Assembly (NCBI GenBank): GCA_002373375.1
Contig: DFLE01000057.1
Location: 5,642 to 18,377 of the forward strand
DNA from: Prevotellaceae bacterium UBA3627
Lineage (GTDB): Bacteria; Bacteroidota; Bacteroidia; Bacteroidales; Bacteroidaceae
Reading direction: 5' to 3'
DNA length: 12,736 nucleotides
The position numbers and the translations under genes are program-made. Below, piece after piece: positions 7,801-12,736 of this stretch. The notes under the pieces are model-generated. The model was not told the origin of the DNA. It did not search any database and was given only the letters and a program-made list of their open reading frames with translations. Positions within the stretch are counted from its first letter, which is position 1. Every line of letters begins with the position of its first letter.

Positions 7801-8428
7801 GTTAACCCTATGCGGTGACATCCGCAGATTGTTTGATAATATAGTAGAGATTTGCAACAAGCGAGACTTGAAGAATCCTAGTTTGGTAAAAGACACGCTT
7901 GACCTCATAGACAATTACAAAGTAGACATTCCTGACTATTTTGCCCGTGAAGGTTCATTCGATAATGGTTTCAACAACTTCTTGCTTGCTCAGCCCATTG
8001 TCGGACTTCGGTCAGAGGAAATCCCCGATGCCTACGAATATATCCGTGGGCATCTTGAATCGACCGTAGGCTATTGGACAGAGGATGAGGTGGCAGACCG
8101 TCTACAACAATGGCGTATAGTCAGAAATAGAGAGATAGAAGATGAACGCCGCCGTCAAGAGGAAGAAGAGCGGCGTAAATGGGAGGAAGAAGAACGCCAG
8201 AAACACGAGGAAGAGCGAAGGGAGCAGGAACGGCTGCAAGCAGAGTTTAAAAAAATCAAAGGTGACCCGCAAAATGTGGTAAAGAAAAAAGTGTCGGCTC
8301 GCGAACGCATAGACAAGATTGACGACCCGAAGACTCTTCGTAAATTGCTTGATGCGGTCATCAATATTGGTTACGAGCAAATTCTTGACATTATTCTCAA
8401 TACAGACACCCCCAATAACAATGCATAA
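4868..8428 (+). CDS. brxC: BrxC (PglY-like): large P-loop ATPase of BREX
   Basis: A 1186-residue P-loop ATPase. Walker A is GTYGTGKS (68-75) and Walker B is LLILWDEF (249-256, D255/E256). A strand ending LISHPSAF shortly after may be the sensor region. Most of the rest is helical with no other recognisable motif. Residues ~1090-1132 form a highly charged Glu/Arg/Lys coiled coil (EEEERRKWEEEERQ), followed by a short helical tail containing ARERIDKIDDPKTLRKLL. Size, P-loop position and place in the operon match BrxC/PglY, the ATPase core of BREX, which likely assembles on DNA with PglZ. The ATG at 4868 overlaps the brxP stop (ATGA), indicating translational coupling. M6 at ATG 4883 is an alternative start. 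The last 8 bases overlap pglZ. Confidence 0.87.
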   Translation: MTNHNMANTYNDIIRKRAGRAAYSLEEEKGHQWESFIPNEQFNSVLSTVLRSVRGNDIDAHKSFWINGTYGTGKSHAAAVITHLLSDEVDDLRQWIDYEYRDDKFKAIRDAIYAVRQKKRLLPVKIEGLKEMSQVGDLPLVLQTAVVQALNLHDIEITVDTDFETLLENIESNPVIWDDLIATNSDLHSVAPDRKLLALKLRGKDMGVFQKANTALHARNFHVFPKENTISNWLVEVQNELRKTTPYKGLLILWDEFTDVMDDAIGIQVLKALQTIAHKFANEENDSFLCLISHPSAFNKLGSEETKQTDGRYHRMKYNMEPVSAFKIMSRKFEIVNPERHEQMRSLFYSVNGQLLDLYTRSSNDQKETREDLQLLFPIHPGTANLATHYATVVGSSSRSVFEFIGQNEQMETFLSSEEAFANRELVTADFLWDFVLNVFKDDVANYAAVTERFATYRQHVEDYGKAAFAIFKGVLLLNAFNNISGDSDNVGALVTPNEDNIINLFTGTQYEADVEPTLAWFNDQGIIQRDPTGVYSVQFSALPSHKIEEFKQKMMDVDYHYMSQVLHFGDTARNYFEKKYLQKIIRPYSFDFYSEASNDFALREQIKRAKKASMPSELFLSLLFSRNNTEIAHLRQFAEESSCAAKDGNKDLNDIIYIVFDTPFGDKEYSRFIEYMANYSAAQELGFLEQVNVHREHACEMIKEWLVTAQRGNATLYVNGETIPISVKHLSSTLNNIVAPIVFPKGPDSLEILRQRSPSTFWNSQVSKEMIREVIFATNKADIDNINNSQRVAFKYVIQEALDDNLEWRSDVSENHPLKAVYDFVNNRIKFANKSQLFNFVEKFDELRYPPYGLSGNFASVGIMAFALRKWAGKIFDTLGKPRDASNLALDITELFNVWEKGKNSNKLNFKFQTPEEGKLCKALVRLFKLDKLKEYSDISSLDNARAAIVGAFLEAKGYPLWSLKYIDEDFAASHPALTLCGDIRRLFDNIVEICNKRDLKNPSLVKDTLDLIDNYKVDIPDYFAREGSFDNGFNNFLLAQPIVGLRSEEIPDAYEYIRGHLESTVGYWTEDEVADRLQQWRIVRNREIEDERRRQEEEERRKWEEEERQKHEEERREQERLQAEFKKIKGDPQNVVKKKVSARERIDKIDDPKTLRKLLDAVINIGYEQILDIILNTDTPNNNA

Positions 8429-10835
8429 GTCGTTCGCATCACTTGATGAACTCTTTGGCTACATTCAAGAGGACAAAGAATGGCAAGGAGCAAATAGCAG
8501 TCTTCACAACCGCTATCCGGTAAGGTTCGTTTTGTTTGAAAATTTTGTCGACTTCAACGAATTCATTACCAATCGTCCTGAGGGCATATTCAAATATGCC
8601 CTCGACACGCTGTTGGAAGATGGATACCCTGATACTATTGTCAGTTATTCTGCCCTGGCACAAGAGATAAAGAGCATGGTGGCCAAATTGCCAGCTAATG
8701 ATTTTGTCATCTATCCATTCTCGGAGATGGCTCGGTTTTATCCACAAAGAGAGTTTGTCTCCCTTATCAAGTCTATTCGTCTGAAGCAACCGCCTGAGGA
8801 CTCTCAGACAGAGCATGTCCGACTCTACATCCCTATTGTGGGCATGCTAAATAAGATGAGCCAGTTTGTCAGTGACAGTCAAACGTTTGTTTGGGAATAC
8901 AAGGGGCAAAGTGAACGTGGGCTATATACTCTCGTTATCTCCAACAGTACAACATACGGTGTTGCAGGATTAGAACAAAGATATTCGGTAGTAGCGTCTC
9001 TTGCCGAATGGCTCTCACTTTGGGCTAAAGGCGAAAACGTGAAGAGAACCATCATCTGCAGTTCTCCGATGATTTACGACAATGCTCATTATGCTCAGCC
9101 AGATAATGCGTTCAACTATATCGAGTGCCATAATGCGTTCGAATTTCTCACGAAAGGGCTTCAGCTGAATTTTGGGCAGACACCAGAGCCGAGAGAAGAA
9201 GACTTAAAGTATTGGGAGCAGCTTGCAGGGCAGATTGATGTGACAACATTTGATTTTGACACGTTCATCTGTGAACGTTTCGACACATTCAACCTACATG
9301 ACAGTATAGACTTTATCAAGAAATGGAATGAATGTGACTCCGACTTTGATCGCTGGCTGTTGACACTCTACTATAGAAAAATATCAAACGGAGCAGGTTA
9401 TGTCAACTTTGCTCTCTCAAAGTGTAACAATCTCAGTACTTCAGAACTTTTCTCAAATATCGCTACAGCTATATTTGACACTCAACTCGTTCCAAGTGAT
9501 ATGATTGAACGCAAACGTGCAATGCAGCTTGCCTCATCAAGGAATGTCAAACTCACGGAGATCGCTGAAGCGCATTTGGATGCCAAACTGAAAGCCATAG
9601 CCGTTAATCCAGAGCAAGGTATGTACATTATTAAGCAGTTGCTTACTTCACTATCAGAAAATGAACGCCGCTTAATAGTACAATGGGTGGGTGATGGTCA
9701 ACTCACTCTGAGTGATATACGCGATATCTTCCCCGATTTATATCACTATCTTAAGCCGATGACCCTTTCACAACTTGGCGAGGAAAACCAGTGGGTCAAC
9801 AAATACTTTGATGCTTATCGACAATCAAAGCTTGCAGGTCGCATTAACGCAGAAGTTGAACAATCCATCCAAAGCCTAAATGCTACACCTTCCTCATTCA
9901 TGAATTGGCGCGACAATTTCAAAACTGTCCGTACCATTCTTTTGGAACGTGAGGATGTTGATGTCTATTATTGGATAGATGGTCTTGGCGTTGATTGGAT
10001 ACCATTTATCATAGAAGTGATAAACGAACATGCAAAGGAGAATGTTTATCTCAATGAAGTGTATATAGCATCGGCTGTGGAGCCTACTACAACCTCAAAG
10101 AATAGACCAATCTTACAATCACTCTTACCCGAGGGAAAAGCATTGCCTAAGATTGGTGACCTCGATACTTTCGCCCATTCTCATAAATGCTATCCTAAAT
10201 ACATCATTGATGAGATGGAAATGGTTCGCAAGGCCATTCGGAGCGTTCTTGCTCAGTACAACGGAAAGAAGATTGCCTTTGTTTCTGACCATGGTGTGAC
10301 TTACCTTTCGCAATACTCAAAGGGGTTGAAAATAGCAGGACTAACGTATGACCACGAAGGAAGATTGGCTACGGCAACTAAAAAAATTGCAGCCGATGAC
10401 AAATATCTTGTGTTAGAGGACGGCAAAACTATTTGCTCTCTCACTCATGCTTCGCTGGGTGATAAAGTGGATAAAGGACATGGTGCTCACGGAGGCTGTA
10501 CGCCCGAGGAAATACTCGTACCTATTATCATTGTCTCTTCTAACAAAAACGCCTCCAACTACTCTGTGAAGATTATTAAGGATGAGGTAGATGGGACTAA
10601 CCCTGTAATTGAGTTTCAGATTAAGGGTCTTAACTCCATCGATTCTCTAGAACTCGAATATAACGGAGCAATGTACAGTCTGACTAAAGTTTACAATGAT
10701 ATTTATCGTAGTGAGCGACTTAACCTCGTTGATACCGCAACAAGGGTAATCGTAAAGATAGGTAAAGAATTCAAAAGTATCCATAATATACATGTATCAA
10801 CTGGGGCAACAGAAGAAGATCTCTTCGGCTTTTAA
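8421..10835 (+). CDS. pglZ: PglZ: alkaline-phosphatase-superfamily BREX protein
   Basis: An 804-residue protein from ATG 8421 (MHKSFASLDELFGY), overlapping the end of brxC by 8 bases. The frame is open 34 codons further up, but that part only mirrors brxC. The first ~500 residues are helical and unassigned. The PglZ domain follows, with YYWIDGLGVDW (metal-binding D520), FVSDHG (D623-H624) and HGAHGG (H687, H690). These are the usual metal ligands of the alkaline phosphatase fold, so the metal site looks intact. The last ~90 residues look like a beta-sandwich (FQIKGLNSIDSLELEYNG) and end in EEDLFGF. PglZ is common to all BREX types and is thought to be a core partner of BrxC; its exact substrate is not clear. 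The gene ends with tandem stops TAA TAG. Confidence 0.9.
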   Translation: MHKSFASLDELFGYIQEDKEWQGANSSLHNRYPVRFVLFENFVDFNEFITNRPEGIFKYALDTLLEDGYPDTIVSYSALAQEIKSMVAKLPANDFVIYPFSEMARFYPQREFVSLIKSIRLKQPPEDSQTEHVRLYIPIVGMLNKMSQFVSDSQTFVWEYKGQSERGLYTLVISNSTTYGVAGLEQRYSVVASLAEWLSLWAKGENVKRTIICSSPMIYDNAHYAQPDNAFNYIECHNAFEFLTKGLQLNFGQTPEPREEDLKYWEQLAGQIDVTTFDFDTFICERFDTFNLHDSIDFIKKWNECDSDFDRWLLTLYYRKISNGAGYVNFALSKCNNLSTSELFSNIATAIFDTQLVPSDMIERKRAMQLASSRNVKLTEIAEAHLDAKLKAIAVNPEQGMYIIKQLLTSLSENERRLIVQWVGDGQLTLSDIRDIFPDLYHYLKPMTLSQLGEENQWVNKYFDAYRQSKLAGRINAEVEQSIQSLNATPSSFMNWRDNFKTVRTILLEREDVDVYYWIDGLGVDWIPFIIEVINEHAKENVYLNEVYIASAVEPTTTSKNRPILQSLLPEGKALPKIGDLDTFAHSHKCYPKYIIDEMEMVRKAIRSVLAQYNGKKIAFVSDHGVTYLSQYSKGLKIAGLTYDHEGRLATATKKIAADDKYLVLEDGKTICSLTHASLGDKVDKGHGAHGGCTPEEILVPIIIVSSNKNASNYSVKIIKDEVDGTNPVIEFQIKGLNSIDSLELEYNGAMYSLTKVYNDIYRSERLNLVDTATRVIVKIGKEFKSIHNIHVSTGATEEDLFGF

Positions 10836-10836
10836 T

Positions 10837-10840
10837 AGGA
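10837..10840 (+). promoter_or_regulatory. Ribosome-binding site of brxL
   Basis: AGGA lies 6 bases before ATG 10847 and just after the pglZ stop. It is the clearest Shine-Dalgarno-like site in the operon; brxC and pglZ instead start by overlap with the gene before. It may give brxL its own translation rate. Confidence 0.5.
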
Positions 10841-10846
10841 AAACAT

Positions 10847-12322
10847 ATGAATACCGATTTAGCAAATAAGATACGCGAGCAGTTTGCCGCGATGACTATA
10901 TATAAAGACCAAACGACGACAGGCAGTCTTTTTGCAGGACGTAACTTACCTTCGTTTGTGAAGGACTTCCTCCTAAAACGTTATATCAACGCTGACGGCT
11001 CAATAAAACGTGAGGAGCTAACACGATTCCTTGATTTGGTAATACCGACCAATCAAGCATCAGTAAAAGACCGCCTGGACTGCGGTGAGGAATTGACACT
11101 GCTCGCTCGTTTTGTCGTTGAGATAGACCTTGTTCGTGGGTTGCGTCGTTTTGGAATACCCGATGTGGGTATCAAAACGCGTGAGGGACAAATTCCGGAG
11201 TATGTCTATAAGAAGCACATGGGTGAACTCGTTGAGGGAGAAAAGTGGGGCATCATCAAATTGGCGCTCCTTCCTGATGAGGACGGCAAGAAAAACCATG
11301 TGGAAATGGTTGACTATAAACCATTTAAACCCTACCGCATAGTTGACGTGGAATATCTACGTCATGCTCGTGAAGCTTTTACTACAAGAGAGTGGATAGA
11401 CTTCTTACTCTCGGCAATGGAATATGATGCGGATGGTTTTACATCACAAACAGAGAAGATAGAGTTTTTAACCCGACTACTTATATTCATAGAGCCACGT
11501 CTTAATGTGATAGAACTGGCTCCAAAGGGAACTGGCAAGTCTTATGTGTTTGGCAATCTATCAAAATATGGATGGTTAGTAAGCGGTGGCAAGGTTACCC
11601 GTGCCAAACTGTTTTTTGACAAACAGAAACAACAAAATGGTATTATCAAGAACCACGATTTTACGGCCTTTGATGAGATACAAACTATCGTATTTCAAGA
11701 ACCTGCCGAAATCCAAGCAGCACTTAAATCTTATCTAGAGAGCGGAAAAACAACAATTGACAACAATGAATTTACTTCAGAATGCGGTCTAATGCTCATG
11801 GGCAACATTCCGCTTGATAGCAATAAGCGACCGGTGAACTATCGTTATTTCGACTCGCTACCTCAACACTTTCGAGAATCTGCTTTGCTTGATCGCTTCC
11901 ATTGTTTCATAGAGGGGTGGCATTTGCCTCGTATACACAAGGGAATGATATTCAAAGGATGGACAGTAAATGTAGAGTACTTCTCTGAAATCCTGCACGA
12001 ACTACGTACTCAAAGCATATACGGCATTGTGTTCGACCAGATTGTTGAGTACGATAAAAATGCAGATACCCGTGACTTCAATGCTGTCAAACGGATTGCC
12101 GTGGGCTATATGAAACTCTTGTTTCCTCATTGGAACTCGGTCGAGAAAGTCAACCTTGAAGAGTTTGACCAATACTGCTTACTGCCCGCTATCCGCAGAC
12201 GCGGTATTATCAAGGAACAATGTCACTATATCGACCCCGAATTTAAGACGGCTATGCCAAATTTCCATACCAAGTCCCAACTTCCTGACACATTCGAGAA
12301 TGAGACCAACTGGACTCTTTAG
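10847..12322 (+). CDS. brxL: BrxL: AAA+ BREX protein, short form without Lon protease domain
   Basis: A 491-residue protein of the BrxL ('Lon-like') family. The N-terminal ~200 residues include GSLFAGRNLPSFVKDFLL and IPTNQASVKDRLDCGEE, typical of BrxL. The AAA+ core has Walker A APKGTGKS (225-232, K231), Walker B FTAFDEIQ (D276/E277), a possible sensor asparagine in MGNIPL (N320) and a candidate arginine finger in LLDRFH (R350). The protein ends ~140 residues later. The extra C-terminal Lon-type protease domain of long (~680 residue) BrxL forms is not present. The frame closes naturally with TAG and no debris follows, so this looks like a native short form rather than a truncation. BrxL of other BREX types forms DNA-binding rings and acts in phage restriction; the same role is inferred here. 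It is the last gene of the operon. Confidence 0.88.
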   Translation: MNTDLANKIREQFAAMTIYKDQTTTGSLFAGRNLPSFVKDFLLKRYINADGSIKREELTRFLDLVIPTNQASVKDRLDCGEELTLLARFVVEIDLVRGLRRFGIPDVGIKTREGQIPEYVYKKHMGELVEGEKWGIIKLALLPDEDGKKNHVEMVDYKPFKPYRIVDVEYLRHAREAFTTREWIDFLLSAMEYDADGFTSQTEKIEFLTRLLIFIEPRLNVIELAPKGTGKSYVFGNLSKYGWLVSGGKVTRAKLFFDKQKQQNGIIKNHDFTAFDEIQTIVFQEPAEIQAALKSYLESGKTTIDNNEFTSECGLMLMGNIPLDSNKRPVNYRYFDSLPQHFRESALLDRFHCFIEGWHLPRIHKGMIFKGWTVNVEYFSEILHELRTQSIYGIVFDQIVEYDKNADTRDFNAVKRIAVGYMKLLFPHWNSVEKVNLEEFDQYCLLPAIRRRGIIKEQCHYIDPEFKTAMPNFHTKSQLPDTFENETNWTL

Positions 12323-12385
12323 AGTGATAATAAGGAAGCCTTTGAAGCATAGCAGGAAGGAGTGAACTGATTGTTTTCACCACCC

Positions 12386-12424
12386 AAAATCGGCATGGCG
12401 GTTTCGATTTCGGAATGCCATTTT
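12386..12424 (+). terminator. Candidate terminator of the BREX operon
   Basis: AAAAT-C-GGCAT (12386-12396) pairs with ATGCC-ATTTT (12415-12424) over 10 bp with one bulged C. TTTTG lies at the 3' edge. It lies about 60 bases after the brxL stop. The loop is rather long (18 bases) and the T tract is part of the stem, so strength is uncertain. The near-symmetric arms could also serve the minus strand. Confidence 0.4.
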
Positions 12425-12662
12425 GTTTACGAGATCTGTCTGGAAAAGTTGTGCAGATAGGAATGAATATTTGGAACCTTTTGACGATATATGGATAACA
12501 GCAGAGAATACCAACCATTGTTGCGACAGGGACTTTGCTTACTAATCCCACTGCAAAATTGACTATCAATGCTTAAAATCTTTCTTGAACTCTCACGAAA
12601 TTTCATTGAATACTTCGAGGTCCCCCAAAGGTCACTTTAACGTTCTATGTTCACCTCATGTT
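12425..12662. other. Non-coding stretch between the BREX operon and the tRNA
   Basis: No gene family is recognised on either strand. A minus-strand open frame spans 12252-12569 but has no conserved motif and runs into the end of brxL. A second minus-strand frame starts near 12609 with MKFRESSRKIL and is also anonymous. The stretch may hold decayed mobile-element DNA or simply be spacer. Confidence 0.4.
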
Positions 12663-12663
12663 C

Positions 12664-12704
12664 ACCAAGAAAAGAAAAAGCACCTACAAAATCTTTGTAA
12701 GTGC
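12664..12704 (-). terminator. Minus-strand intrinsic terminator after the tRNA
   Basis: GCACCTACAAA (12680-12690) and TTTGTAAGTGC (12694-12704) pair over 11 positions with one mismatch and a 3-base loop. Read on the minus strand, the stem is followed by TTTTTCTTTTCTT (reverse of 12667-12679). It sits 14 bases past the tRNA 3' end, so it would end the tRNA transcript. It also shields the BREX region from minus-strand transcription. Confidence 0.75.
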
Positions 12705-12717
12705 CTGACTTTCAATG

Positions 12718-12736
12718 TGGACCAGCCAGGGCTTGA
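12718..12736 (-). tRNA. 3' end of a tRNA gene, cut by the window edge
   Basis: On the minus strand the last 19 bases read TCAAGCCCTGG then CTGGTCC then A. That fits the end of the T loop (TTCAAG), the 3' half of the T stem, the 3' acceptor strand and a discriminator A. CCA is not encoded, as is usual in Bacteroidota. The terminator just downstream supports a real transcribed gene. The anticodon lies outside the window, so the isotype is unknown. An attachment site copying only a tRNA 3' end would look the same here. Confidence 0.65.

Noticed and set aside
8137..8263. Purine-rich, repeat-like stretch at the end of brxC
   Set aside because: It encodes the Glu/Arg/Lys coiled coil. The repetition follows from the amino-acid bias and is not a DNA repeat array.
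8319..8420. 34-codon upstream extension of pglZ
   Set aside because: It lies wholly inside the conserved end of brxC in another frame. ATG 8421 gives a natural PglZ start.
12252..12569. 105-codon minus-strand open frame in the right flank
   Set aside because: Its last part is the antisense of the brxL C-terminus and terminator region. No conserved motif or good start context was seen.
1..12736. CRISPR array, insertion sequence or integrase
   Set aside because: No regularly spaced direct repeats, no transposase motifs and no tyrosine or serine recombinase motifs were found on either strand.

Overview
The window looks like a Bacteroidota (Bacteroides/Prevotella-type) chromosome or integrated mobile element. 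The evidence is a TAnnTTTG-type promoter box, almost no strong Shine-Dalgarno sites, moderate-to-low GC, and gene families common in Bacteroidales accessory DNA. The centrepiece is a complete four-gene phage-defence operon in the order brxP, brxC, pglZ, brxL (2355-12322, all + strand). This is the gene set that defines type 4 BREX: a PAPS-reductase-like protein replaces the DNA methyltransferase PglX found in most BREX types, and brxA, brxB and pglX are absent.

Left flank (1-1580): this is a scar rather than intact genes. It holds the N-terminal part of an unidentified protein that resembles the front domain of restriction-associated ATPases. Next comes a short antisense piece of a small DUF6804-like membrane protein, then the C-terminal part of a probable MobV-type mobilization protein, which ends at a stem-loop terminator. 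The pieces are joined abruptly near 547-552 and 681-712, so mobile-element debris or an assembly join lies next to the defence operon.

Leader (about 1828-2354): between a Bacteroidota-type promoter (-7 box 1814-1821) and the brxP start lie about 525 bases with at least six clear inverted repeats. There is also a possible 74-codon leader ORF (2006-2230) and a long hairpin with a T-rich tail (2165-2266) that looks like a transcription attenuator. The leader ORF stops inside that hairpin, so regulated read-through into the BREX operon is plausible.

Operon (2355-12322): brxP and brxC overlap by ATGA, brxC and pglZ overlap by 8 bases, and pglZ and brxL are 11 bases apart with an AGGA ribosome-binding site. 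BrxP carries an SGGKDS PP-loop, two 4Fe-4S ferredoxin-type cysteine clusters and a C-terminal DUF4007-like helical region. That architecture points to sulfur chemistry, as in Dnd phosphorothioation. BrxC is a large P-loop ATPase, PglZ an alkaline-phosphatase-superfamily protein, and BrxL an AAA+ protein of the short form without a Lon protease domain.

Right flank (12323-12736): a weak terminator-like hairpin follows brxL, then about 240 bases with no recognisable gene. The window closes with a minus-strand terminator and the last 19 bases of what looks like a minus-strand tRNA gene. A tRNA boundary suits a defence island, but no integrase or matching left-end repeat is visible.
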